A DNA stretch of 6,263 nt from an uncultured Oscillibacter sp. (GTDB lineage: Bacteria; Bacillota; Clostridia; Oscillospirales; Oscillospiraceae), in assembly GCA_900550685.1 (NCBI GenBank), contig URTS01000105.1:1-6263 (forward strand), given 5' to 3'. Positions within the stretch are counted from its first letter, which is position 1, and each line of letters starts with the position of its first letter. The notes under the pieces were generated by a model that had not been told where the DNA came from, made no database searches, and saw only the letters and a program-made list of their open reading frames with translations. Made by a program: the position numbers and the translations under genes. Positions 1 to 5,932 of this stretch are shown piece after piece.

Positions 1-28
1 AACTGCCCTCTGCGGGAGCAGACGGTTT

Positions 29-45
29 TATCTGATTTCCAGATA
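29..45. promoter_or_regulatory. Putative operator 1 of the XRE repressor
   Basis: Palindrome TATCTGATTTCCAGATA, with 6-bp arms around the 5-bp centre ATTTC. The symmetry extends outward by two more bases on each side (27-47), giving 8-bp perfect arms. A second copy lies 26 bp downstream and differs at only 2 of 17 positions, which compensate each other and keep the symmetry. Two symmetric sites directly before a small helix-turn-helix gene are the usual arrangement of an autoregulated repressor. Binding is inferred. Confidence 0.6.
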
Positions 46-54
46 AAGGAAAAA

Positions 55-71
55 TATCTTATTTCAAGATA
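55..71. promoter_or_regulatory. Putative operator 2 of the XRE repressor
   Basis: Palindrome TATCTTATTTCAAGATA, with 6-bp perfect arms around the same ATTTC centre as the first copy. It ends three bases before a TATACT box (74-79) that could be the -10 element, so a bound repressor would block polymerase. No good -35 hexamer is seen at 16-18 bp from that box. Confidence 0.6.
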
Positions 72-73
72 CA

Positions 74-79
74 TATACT
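74..79 (+). promoter_or_regulatory. Possible -10 box for the XRE-comF operon
   Basis: TATACT matches the sigma-A -10 consensus at 5 of 6 positions and lies 18 bases before the ATG at 97. There is no recognisable -35 hexamer at the right distance because that position is occupied by operator 2. The call rests on the box and the context only. Confidence 0.35.
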
Positions 80-96
80 CGCCCTAGGTGATGTAT

Positions 97-339
97 ATGC
101 GAACAGAAATTTTGAAATATGGAAGAATCCGCGATTTGCGAAATGACAGGGGCCTGACGCAGGAGGACGTAGCAAAAGTTCTGCATGTCAGCCAAAACAC
201 ATATAGTCAATACGAAATTGGCGTCTCACGGTATCCGCTGGATGCGGTCATCAAATTGGCTGAATTTTACGGTGTCAGCATCGATTACCTGGTAGGTCTG
301 ACCGACGAACCGAAGCCTTATCCGCGGAAGAAAAAATGA
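97..339 (+). CDS. XRE-family helix-turn-helix transcriptional regulator
   Basis: Small DNA-binding protein of 80 residues made almost entirely of one HTH_3 (Cro/CI-type) domain. Helix 2 begins near T21-Q22-E23-D24, the recognition helix runs about S32-E40 (SQNTYSQYE), and the closing LAEFYGVSIDYLVG signature spans about 54-67. A short basic tail (PRKKK) follows. There is no ligand-binding or peptidase domain, so it is probably a simple dimeric repressor. Start: AGGTGAT at 85-91, an excellent match to the anti-Shine-Dalgarno sequence, lies 5 nt before ATG 97. The in-frame GTG 88 and ATG 91 lie inside that site and are unlikely starts. Two matching palindromes upstream (29-45, 55-71) suggest autoregulation. 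The stop overlaps the next ATG (ATGA), so it is co-transcribed and probably translationally coupled with the comF-type gene. Its target genes beyond this operon are unknown. Confidence 0.88.
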   Translation: MRTEILKYGRIRDLRNDRGLTQEDVAKVLHVSQNTYSQYEIGVSRYPLDAVIKLAEFYGVSIDYLVGLTDEPKPYPRKKK

Positions 340-1046
340 ACAGATTTTTTGAATCCCTCATCAACCTGCTCTTTCCGCCGAAATGCCCCTTCTGCGGGAA
401 AGTTCTGGACGCGGTGGGCATCTGCCCTGCGTGTGAAAAGACCCTGCCCTGGGTCACGGAGGAGCAGGTGTCCTTCACGGAGAAGGACCTGACCTGCGCC
501 GCGCCCCTCTGGTACGAGGGGGCGGTGCGGGAGGCCTTGCTGCGCTTCAAATTCCGGGGTGGTTCCGCGCTGGCGGAGCCCCTGGGCAAGGTGCTGGCCC
601 GGTGCGCGGCGGAGCAGTTTTCCGGGGAATTCGACACGGTGACCTGGGTGCCGGTGAGCCGGAAGCGGCTGAAAAAGCGGGGCTATGACCAGTCCCGGCT
701 GCTGGCGGAGGCCGCCTGCCGCCATTGGGACACGAAGCCGGTGCAGCTGCTGGTGAAGGTGCAGGACAACCCGGCCCAGTCCGGATTGCAGGGAGAAGCC
801 GCCCGGCGGGCCAACGTGCTGGGGGTCTACGACCCGATGGACCCGGAGACCATCCGGGACCGGCATGTTCTGCTCATCGACGATATCCACACCACCGGAG
901 CCACTTTGTCCGAGTGTGTTCGGGTACTGCGGGACAACGGGGCCGTCTCCGTCCTCTGCCTGACGGCGGCTCGGACGCCAAACAGGGAGAAAAAGGCAAA
1001 AAATTCACAGATAGCGTCTTGCAATCAGGGAAAAGCGCAAGTATAA
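336..1046 (+). CDS. comF: ComF-family phosphoribosyltransferase-like protein
   Basis: 236-residue cytoplasmic protein of the ComF/ComFC family, normal in length. The N-terminus has a zinc-ribbon-like knuckle (CPFC at 17-20, CPAC at 30-33). A type I phosphoribosyltransferase fold follows, with the PRPP-binding signature VLLIDDIHTTGAT at 178-190, including the paired acidic residues D182-D183. In naturally transformable bacteria ComFC acts with the helicase ComFA during DNA uptake; the family is also widespread in bacteria not known to be transformable, where its role is unsettled. No comFA or other competence gene is visible here. The ATG overlaps the stop of the XRE gene and is preceded by only a partial ribosome site (GGAAG, 326-330), which favours translational coupling. 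The C-terminal tail after the domain (about 212-236) is lysine-rich and lower in GC, because this DNA also holds promoter elements for mreB. Family assignment is firm; a competence function is not shown. Confidence 0.88.
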   Translation: MNRFFESLINLLFPPKCPFCGKVLDAVGICPACEKTLPWVTEEQVSFTEKDLTCAAPLWYEGAVREALLRFKFRGGSALAEPLGKVLARCAAEQFSGEFDTVTWVPVSRKRLKKRGYDQSRLLAEAACRHWDTKPVQLLVKVQDNPAQSGLQGEAARRANVLGVYDPMDPETIRDRHVLLIDDIHTTGATLSECVRVLRDNGAVSVLCLTAARTPNREKKAKNSQIASCNQGKAQV

Positions 1047-1047
1047 T
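1019..1047 (+). promoter_or_regulatory. Promoter P1 of mreB, overlapping the end of comF
   Basis: TTGCAA (1019-1024), a 17-nt spacer and a perfect TATAAT (1042-1047) form a good sigma-A promoter. It sits over the last comF codons and the stop. Transcription would start near 1054, about 63 nt before the mreB ATG. Confidence 0.6.
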
Positions 1048-1080
1048 AAAAAATGTATGATTGTGTGTTGAAAAACCGCT

Positions 1081-1086
1081 TATAAT
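1081..1086 (+). promoter_or_regulatory. Second TATAAT box before mreB (possible P2)
   Basis: A second perfect TATAAT lies 31 nt before the mreB ATG. Its possible -35 hexamers are poorly placed: TTGTGT at 1061 gives a 14-nt spacer and TTGAAA at 1068 gives 7 nt. It could be a weak or alternative-sigma promoter, or chance in AT-rich DNA. Confidence 0.35.
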
Positions 1087-1116
1087 ACTTGCAGAAAGTG
1101 CAGCGAGGTGTCAAAT

Positions 1117-2142
1117 ATGGCAATTGCAAAAGATATCGGTATCGATCTGGGTACCGCTTCCGTTCTGGTATATGTAAAGGGGAAGGGCGTTGTTCTCAAC
1201 GAGCCCTCCGTGGTGGCCATGGACAAGACCACCGGCAAGCTGTTGAAGGTGGGCACGGACGCCCAGGCCATGCTGGGCCGCACCCCCGGCAACATCATTG
1301 CCATCCGTCCCCTGCGGGAGGGCGTCATCTCCGACTACGACATGACGGAGCGGATGCTGAAGGAATTTATCCACAAGGTGGCGGGCTTCTCCTTCTTCAA
1401 GCCCCGGGTCATCATCTGCGTGCCCTCCGGCATCACGGAGGTAGAGGAGCGCGCCGTCATCGACGCAGGCATCCAGGCCGGCGCCCGGAAGGTCTACCTG
1501 ATCGAGGAGCCTGTGGCCGCCGCTATCGGCGCGGGCATCGACATCACCCAGCCCGACGGCCACATGGTGGTGGACATCGGCGGCGGCACGGCGGATATCG
1601 CCGTCATCTCTCTTTCCGGCGTGGTGGAGTCCGCCTCCATCAAGATCGCAGGCGACCAGCTGAACGAGGCTGTGGTGAAGTATATGCGCCGCAAGCACAA
1701 TCTGCTGGTGGGCGAGCGCACCGCCGAGGAAATGAAAAAGCAGATCGGCTGCGTGTTCCCCAAGGACGAGGAAGAAACCATGGACGTGAAGGGCCGCTGT
1801 CTGCTGACGGGCCTGCCCAAGGTAGTGACCGTCAGTTCCACGGAGATGATGGACGCCTTTGAGGAGCCTGTGGAGCGGATCATGGAGGCCATCCACTCCG
1901 TGCTGGAGCGGACGCCCCCGGAGTTGGTGGCGGACGTGTCCACCAACGGCATCATTATGACCGGCGGCGGCAGCCTGGTGTACGGCTTTGACAAGCTGGT
2001 GACCGCCCGCACCGGCATTCACACCACTGTGGCGGACGACGCCATTTCCTGCGTGGTGCTGGGCACCGGTAAGAGTCTGGACTCCCTGAACTCCATGCAG
2101 GACGGCACCATGAACTTGAGCCGCCGCAAGCAGATGACCTGA
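1117..2142 (+). CDS. mreB: Rod shape-determining protein MreB (MreB/Mbl type bacterial actin)
   Basis: 341-residue actin-like ATPase that polymerises under the membrane and guides the peptidoglycan elongation machinery. The nucleotide-binding motifs of the actin fold are intact: phosphate-1 loop DIGIDLGTAS (6-15), phosphate-2 loop VVDIGGGTADIAV (151-163) and adenosine motif IIMTGGGSL (279-287). The hydrophobic patch GFSFF at 90-94 falls where MreB proteins insert into the membrane. Length is normal (about 330-345). Start: GAGGTG at 1105-1110 lies 6 nt before ATG 1117, and the sequence MAIAKDIGIDLG is typical. The in-frame GTG at 1108 is inside the ribosome site and is rejected. It is a single-gene unit: promoter boxes upstream, a 10-bp GC-rich hairpin downstream, and no mreC or mreD beside it. 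It may therefore be one of several paralogues (MreB, Mbl or MreBH), which sequence inspection cannot separate. Confidence 0.95.
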   Translation: MAIAKDIGIDLGTASVLVYVKGKGVVLNEPSVVAMDKTTGKLLKVGTDAQAMLGRTPGNIIAIRPLREGVISDYDMTERMLKEFIHKVAGFSFFKPRVIICVPSGITEVEERAVIDAGIQAGARKVYLIEEPVAAAIGAGIDITQPDGHMVVDIGGGTADIAVISLSGVVESASIKIAGDQLNEAVVKYMRRKHNLLVGERTAEEMKKQIGCVFPKDEEETMDVKGRCLLTGLPKVVTVSSTEMMDAFEEPVERIMEAIHSVLERTPPELVADVSTNGIIMTGGGSLVYGFDKLVTARTGIHTTVADDAISCVVLGTGKSLDSLNSMQDGTMNLSRRKQMT

Positions 2143-2155
2143 TAACAGCACATAA

Positions 2156-2177
2156 CTCCCCCGGCTTGCCGGGGGAG
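2156..2177 (+). terminator. Hairpin terminator after mreB
   Basis: Perfect 10-bp stem CTCCCCCGGC / GCCGGGGGAG with TT between the arms (in practice a 9-bp stem with a CTTG loop), starting 14 nt after the mreB stop. The stem is very stable, but the tail ATTTCATC is only weakly T-rich, so termination may be partial and allow read-through into the next gene. Confidence 0.7.
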
Positions 2178-2276
2178 ATTTCATCTGAACCGAAAGAACC
2201 TGAGTGTTGCAAATGCCATTGTGCAGATGGGGCACTGCGGGTGTATGCTGATAAAAAACGATTGAAACGAGGTTTT

Positions 2277-3683
2277 ATGCTGACATTCAAAAGCATTACG
2301 GCGCGGGACACGGCAATGCTGCGGCGCTATTATGAAAACTGTAATTACGAACTGTGTGAGTACTCCGCTGGTGTGAAATTCATGTGGAGGAGCGTGCTGC
2401 ACTACACCTGGGCAGAGGTGGCAGGCTGCCTGGCCATCCGATGCGAAAGCGAGGGGCATGTGTCCTTCGATTACCCGGTGGCGGGTCCGGAGGGGGACGA
2501 GGATGCCGCGCTCACCGCCATCGAGACCTATTGCATTGAAAAGGGCATTTTGCCGGAAATATCCATCGTGCCGGAAGAGAAAGCGCCCCGGCTGCTGGCC
2601 CGGTATCCCTATGTGCGGGTGAGCAATATCCGCACCTGGCGGGATTATCTGTACTACAAGGAGGATTTACAGCTCTTTGCCGGGCGACGGTATTCCGGCC
2701 AGCGGAACCATATCAAGAAATTCCGGAAGCAATGGCCGGAGGCGGAGTTCCGTCCCATCAGCGCCAAGGCGGATGCTGCGGCCATCCGGCAGTTTTGGAC
2801 AGACTTTGAAGCGGAATTCCCCAAGGACAGCGGCAGCAAGGCGATGGCGGAGCTGGCCCTGGCCAAGAAGATGATGGCCATGCCGGATAAGCCCTGGATC
2901 CTCCGGGGCGGCATGTTCGACGGGGAGAAGCTCATTGCCCTGTCCTTCTGCGAAAAGTGCGGCGAGACCCTCATCATCCACATTGAAAAAGCCCTTTACT
3001 CCTACACCGGCGTTTACCCCGCCATGGTGCAGGCGGAGGTGGAGGCCTTCGGCGGCGGCTGTACCTACGTGAACCGGGAGGACGACGCCGGAGACCGGGG
3101 GCTGCGGACCTCCAAGCTTCAGTACGGACCCGCCAAGCTGGCACCCAAGTACCATTTCCGGCCCCAGAATGAGCTGCTGCGCCATGTGCCGGAGATCCCG
3201 GAACTGAAGACGGAACGGCTGACTCTCTCCGCCATCACGGAGAAAGATATTCCTGCTTACAATGCTTTGGTGCTGGATGGCGACCGGAACCGCTGGTGGG
3301 GCTATGACGATGTGGCGGGCCTGGGGGCTCCCATGACGGAGCGGAGCTTTTACGACGTGGCCCGGCGGGATTTTGAAAACCGGTTGGCGGTGAATTTTGC
3401 CGTCCGGCTGGACGGGAAGCTGATCGGTGAGGCCGTCCTTTACAATTTCGACTACCGGGGCGGCGCGGAGCTGGGCTGCCGCATCGACAAGGCCTATGCC
3501 GGAAATGGCTACGGCACCGAAGCGTTCAAGGCCGCGGCGGAATGGGGGCTGTATCAGGTGAACCTCAGCCGGGTGGTGGCCAAGTGCTACAAGGAGAACG
3601 AGGCCTCCTACAAAATGCTCTCCGCCTGTATGCGCCGCAGCGGCGAGGACGATACGTTCTACTATTTCGAAAAACTGGTGTGA
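2277..3683 (+). CDS. DUF2156 (MprF C-terminal-like) domain fused to a GNAT acetyltransferase
   Basis: 468-residue, apparently cytosolic protein with two GNAT-fold modules. Residues 1 to about 300 match DUF2156/LPG_synthase_C, the family of the catalytic part of MprF lysyl-phosphatidylglycerol synthase: a basic RNHIKKFRK segment near 143-151, then HIEKALYSYTG, and the signature NREDD at 266-270 followed by GLRTSKLQYGP. Residues about 310-468 are a RimJ/RimL-like acetyltransferase (Acetyltransf_3), beginning LKTERLTLSAI, with the acetyl-CoA pyrophosphate loop AGNGYGT at 408-414. No membrane segment is seen, unlike MprF. The substrate of either half is unknown; known relatives transfer aminoacyl groups from tRNA or acetyl groups to amines. 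Start: ATG 2277 follows GAGG (2269-2272) and gives the normal DUF2156 opening. An in-frame upstream extension to 2166 begins inside the mreB terminator and is rejected. The stop abuts the convergent thrH stop with no gap. Confidence 0.85.
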   Translation: MLTFKSITARDTAMLRRYYENCNYELCEYSAGVKFMWRSVLHYTWAEVAGCLAIRCESEGHVSFDYPVAGPEGDEDAALTAIETYCIEKGILPEISIVPEEKAPRLLARYPYVRVSNIRTWRDYLYYKEDLQLFAGRRYSGQRNHIKKFRKQWPEAEFRPISAKADAAAIRQFWTDFEAEFPKDSGSKAMAELALAKKMMAMPDKPWILRGGMFDGEKLIALSFCEKCGETLIIHIEKALYSYTGVYPAMVQAEVEAFGGGCTYVNREDDAGDRGLRTSKLQYGPAKLAPKYHFRPQNELLRHVPEIPELKTERLTLSAITEKDIPAYNALVLDGDRNRWWGYDDVAGLGAPMTERSFYDVARRDFENRLAVNFAVRLDGKLIGEAVLYNFDYRGGAELGCRIDKAYAGNGYGTEAFKAAAEWGLYQVNLSRVVAKCYKENEASYKMLSACMRRSGEDDTFYYFEKLV

Positions 3684-4334
3684 CTAAAAAACAGCCATGG
3701 AGCATTGCTCCATGGCTGTTTTGACTGCGGGGTCTTTCAGGGCGGCGCGGATGGCGGCCAGCAGTTCGTCGTAGGTCTCATAGGCGGGGATCTGGGGGTA
3801 ATCCGCCTTGATCTGGTCGGTGCTGCGGAAGAGGAAGCCCGCCTTGCTGGCCTGGATCATGCCCAGGTCGTTGTAGCTGTCGCCGCTGGCAATGGTGTCG
3901 TACCCAATGGACTGGAGGGCCTTTACCGTGGTGAGTTTGGACTGCCGGCACCGCATTTTGAAGCCGGTGATCTCGCCGCTGGGCGCTACCTCCAGGGAGT
4001 TGCAGAGGATGGTGGGCCAGCCCAGCTTGCGCATCAGGGGCATGGCGAACTCCTCAAAGGTGTCGCTGAGGATCACCGTCTGGGTCTCGGCCCGCAGGGC
4101 GTCCAGAAATTCCTTGGCGCCGGGCATGGGATCGATCCGGGAGATGACGTCCTGGATCTCCTTCAGGCCCAGGCCGTGCTCTTTCAGGATGCCCAGCCGC
4201 CAGTGCATCAGCTTATCGTAGTCCGGCTCGTCCCGGGTGGTGCGGCGGAGTTCAGGGATGCCGCTGGCCTCCGCAAAGGCGATCCAGATCTCCGGCACCA
4301 GCACGCCCTCCATATCCAGGCAGACAATGTTCAT
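3684..4334 (-). CDS. thrH: ThrH-like HAD phosphatase (phosphoserine phosphatase / homoserine phosphotransferase)
   Basis: 216-residue HAD-superfamily enzyme, strongly like Pseudomonas ThrH as I recall it: the opening CLDMEGVLVPEIWIAFAE, TTRDEPDYDKLM and GDSYND are shared. ThrH dephosphorylates phosphoserine and can pass the phosphate to homoserine, linking serine and threonine synthesis. HAD motifs: motif I D7-M-E9 (nucleophile D7, with the Glu typical of this subfamily), motif II LSDT with S90, a motif III lysine near K138, and motif IV GDSYND at 151-156. Start: GGGGAGGT (4348-4341) lies 6 nt before ATG 4334. Oddity: the known family ends near residue 205, and residues 205-216 here are encoded entirely by a 16-bp terminator hairpin shared with the convergent gene. 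The gene is monocistronic as far as seen, with its own promoter. The exact substrate is inferred from family only. Confidence 0.88.
   Translation of the reverse strand: MNIVCLDMEGVLVPEIWIAFAEASGIPELRRTTRDEPDYDKLMHWRLGILKEHGLGLKEIQDVISRIDPMPGAKEFLDALRAETQTVILSDTFEEFAMPLMRKLGWPTILCNSLEVAPSGEITGFKMRCRQSKLTTVKALQSIGYDTIASGDSYNDLGMIQASKAGFLFRSTDQIKADYPQIPAYETYDELLAAIRAALKDPAVKTAMEQCSMAVF
3688..3722. terminator. Bidirectional terminator embedded in the thrH 3' coding sequence
   Basis: A 16-bp perfect inverted repeat (arms 3688-3703 and 3707-3722, loop ATT) is flanked by an A-run on the left (3686-3691) and ends in TTTT on the right. It therefore reads as an intrinsic terminator on both strands. 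It begins 4 nt after the stop of the DUF2156-GNAT gene. On the other strand it spans thrH codons 205-216, and the T-run TTTTTT runs straight into the TAG stop. Confidence 0.85.
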
Positions 4335-4363
4335 AAGGATACCTCCCCATTTGTTTTGCCGCC

Positions 4364-4392
4364 ATTATAGCATGAAGCCGGGGCGGCGGCAA
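4364..4392 (-). promoter_or_regulatory. Promoter of thrH (extended -10)
   Basis: Read on the minus strand: TTGCCG (4392-4387), a 17-nt spacer, then TATAAT (4369-4364) preceded by TGC, making an extended -10. Transcription would begin near 4357, about 23 nt before the ATG and ahead of the GGGGAGGT ribosome site. Confidence 0.65.
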
Positions 4393-4457
4393 GGGGCACC
4401 GCCGGGAACGTAGGGAAACCGACAAAACCGGAGACGCAATTTTTACATTTTTATACC

Positions 4458-4486
4458 TTTTCCTTCTGGACAGACTGTGATAAAAT
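4458..4486 (+). promoter_or_regulatory. Probable promoter of the pyk-integrase fusion
   Basis: TAAAAT (4481-4486) is preceded by TGA, giving an extended -10 (TGATAAAAT). The position 17 nt upstream reads TTTTCC, a weak -35. This would leave a leader of about 65 nt containing a G-run (4514-4520) and two copies of CGGCCGGT (4524-4531, 4535-4542) that can pair as a short hairpin just before the ribosome site. It diverges from the thrH promoter. Confidence 0.45.
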
Positions 4487-4558
4487 AACACAGTAAACGA
4501 TTATATTTACAATGGGGGGGAATCGGCCGGTCTGCGGCCGGTGGAAAGTGAGGGCAAC

Positions 4559-4771
4559 ATGAGAAAGACGAAGATCGTATGCACACTGGGGCCGTCCACG
4601 GATCAAAGCGGGGTCCTGCGGGAGATGATCCTGGCGGGCATGAACGTGGCCCGCTTCAACTTTTCCCACGGCACCCATGAAGAACATAAAGCCCGTCTGG
4701 ATACCCTGAAGGCTCTGCGGGAGGAACTGGACGCCCCGGTGGCCGCCATGCTGGACACCAAGGGGCCGGAG
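4559..4771 (+). pseudogene. pyk: 5' fragment of pyruvate kinase (71 codons)
   Basis: The first 71 residues match the N-terminus of pyruvate kinase, the glycolytic enzyme that makes pyruvate and ATP from phosphoenolpyruvate and ADP. Visible landmarks are RKTKIVCTLGPST (2-14), GMNVARFNFSHG (27-38, with the conserved R32, N34 and S36) and LDTKGPE (65-71). In intact enzymes the next residues are IR, continuing the barrel; here the sequence leaves the family at codon 72 and more than 80 percent of the usual 470-580 residues are absent. GTGAGGG at 4548-4554 is the ribosome site before ATG 4559. The fragment cannot be active as a kinase. It is fused in frame to the integrase that follows, so promoter and start signals now serve the integrase. 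Confidence 0.9.
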
Positions 4772-5926
4772 ATGGCGGAGCGGTCGGTGCGAAGCTGCTA
4801 TCATGTAATACGGATGGCGCTGGACAGGGCGGTCAAGGATGGCTTGATCAAGAAAAATCCCATCCTCGGCGTCAAGCTCCCGCCGCCGGAGCCGAAAGAA
4901 ATGAAGGTGCTGTCCAAAGAAGAAATTCAGCGATTTCTGATACAGGCCAAAGCGGAGGGGATGTACGAACTCTTCCTGCTGGAGCTGACCACAGGACTTC
5001 GCCGGGGTGAGATACTGGCACTCACATGGGATGACCTGAACTTTGAGACAGGGGAACTCCATATCAGCAAGCAGGTCACACCGGTTGGCGGTAAGAATAT
5101 CATCAGCGAGCCGAAAACAAAAGCAGCGTTTCGCACGATCATCCTGCCGCCAGTCATGGTAGGACTTCTGCGGGAATATCGGAAAGAAGTATTCTCCCCG
5201 CTGATGTTCCCGTCCCGCATCAAGCCGAACCAGCCCATCGACCCCAGCTATGTCCGCAAGCGGCTCCAGCAGATATTGGAACGGGCAGACTGCAAAAAGG
5301 TGCGCTTTCACGATCTGCGCCACACCTTCGCCACCATGTCACTGGAACACGGCATGGATGTGAAGACACTGTCCGCCATCATTGGCCATGTCTCCGCCAA
5401 GACCACGCTGAATATCTACACCCACATTACCAACGAAATGCAGGAAAATGCCGCAGCCAGCATCGACCGCGGCATCGCAAAGGCAGAAATATCCCGACAG
5501 AAAGCAGAAGCTGCATCAGAGGCGCAGAGGTTTGAACCGTACACACCGCCGCGCCGCAGACCCGGCACGGGCTACATCAAGCAGCTCAAGGAGGATCTGT
5601 GGGAGGGACGGTACTCGCCCGTCTGGCCAGACGGCAAGAAGCACTCCCGCAATGTATATGGCCGCACGCGGGAGGAATGTGAGGAAAAGCTGGCAAAGCT
5701 GATCCTGCAAATGAAGGCGGAGATCGCCGCCCTGCGGAATGGGACGGCTGCGGAGTATCCGGACGGTGTCAGCCCCAAGAAAAAGCAGCTGGCGGAGTAC
5801 CTGCGCCAGCACCCCGGCGTGAGCAATAAAAGCTATATCGCACGGGAAACAGGCATGGACCGCACCACGGTGCAGAAATACTACGATGAGGTCAGAGCAG
5901 AACTTGCCGCACCGGCAAACACATAA
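4559..5926 (+). CDS. In-frame pyruvate kinase / tyrosine recombinase fusion; integrase truncated at its N-terminus
   Basis: 455-residue open frame: 71 residues of pyruvate kinase, then a phage/ICE-type tyrosine recombinase from codon 72 (4772). The integrase enters partway through its core-binding domain (AERSVRSCYHVIRMALDRAV) and so lacks the usual N-terminal arm-binding domain and first core-binding helices. The catalytic domain is complete: R148 (GLRRGE), lysines in EPKTK (186 and 188), H251 and R254 (FHDLRH), H277 (IIGHVS) and the nucleophile Y287 (NIYTHI). A long extension follows. Residues about 336-395 (PGTGYIKQ, WPDGKKHSRNVYGRTREECEEKL) resemble the arm-type DNA-binding domain normally found at the N-terminus, and about 405-450 look like a helix-turn-helix (NKSYIARETGMDRTTVQKYYDE). 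An internal start at ATG 4772, 6 nt after AAGGGG, could give a 384-residue form. Recombination activity is doubtful. The gene points at the 3' end of a tRNA gene 138 bp away. Confidence 0.85.
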   Translation: MRKTKIVCTLGPSTDQSGVLREMILAGMNVARFNFSHGTHEEHKARLDTLKALREELDAPVAAMLDTKGPEMAERSVRSCYHVIRMALDRAVKDGLIKKNPILGVKLPPPEPKEMKVLSKEEIQRFLIQAKAEGMYELFLLELTTGLRRGEILALTWDDLNFETGELHISKQVTPVGGKNIISEPKTKAAFRTIILPPVMVGLLREYRKEVFSPLMFPSRIKPNQPIDPSYVRKRLQQILERADCKKVRFHDLRHTFATMSLEHGMDVKTLSAIIGHVSAKTTLNIYTHITNEMQENAAASIDRGIAKAEISRQKAEAASEAQRFEPYTPPRRRPGTGYIKQLKEDLWEGRYSPVWPDGKKHSRNVYGRTREECEEKLAKLILQMKAEIAALRNGTAAEYPDGVSPKKKQLAEYLRQHPGVSNKSYIARETGMDRTTVQKYYDEVRAELAAPANT

Positions 5927-5932
5927 AACGAA

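Noticed and set aside
3..29. Imperfect hairpin at the left edge as terminator of an upstream gene
   Set aside because: Short, bulged stem with only TTTT after it, and no upstream gene is in view to judge it by.
88..96. GTG 88 or ATG 91 as start of the XRE gene
   Set aside because: Both lie inside the AGGTGAT ribosome site that is well spaced for ATG 97.
1108..1116. GTG 1108 as start of mreB
   Set aside because: It overlaps the GAGGTG ribosome site; ATG 1117 gives the typical MreB N-terminus.
1111..2235. Long antisense open frame (374 codons) across mreB
   Set aside because: Its histidine- and glycine-rich composition is a shadow of GC-rich mreB codons; it has no motif or ribosome site, whereas mreB is unmistakable.
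2166..2276. In-frame N-terminal extension (37 codons, cysteine-rich CCKCHC stretch) of the DUF2156-GNAT gene
   Set aside because: It starts inside the mreB terminator hairpin, has no ribosome site, and the family's normal N-terminus begins at ATG 2277, which follows GAGG.
4524..4542. Repeat CGGCCGGT twice, 11 bp apart, before the pyk start as a riboswitch or operator
   Set aside because: Only a 6-bp self-complementary stem can form; too small for a known riboswitch and could be chance in GC-rich DNA. Mentioned only within the promoter entry.
4451..5323. Antisense open frame across the pyk-integrase junction
   Set aside because: It covers both halves of the fusion only because the opposite strand lacks stops; no domain, and the sense frame is clearly coding on both sides.
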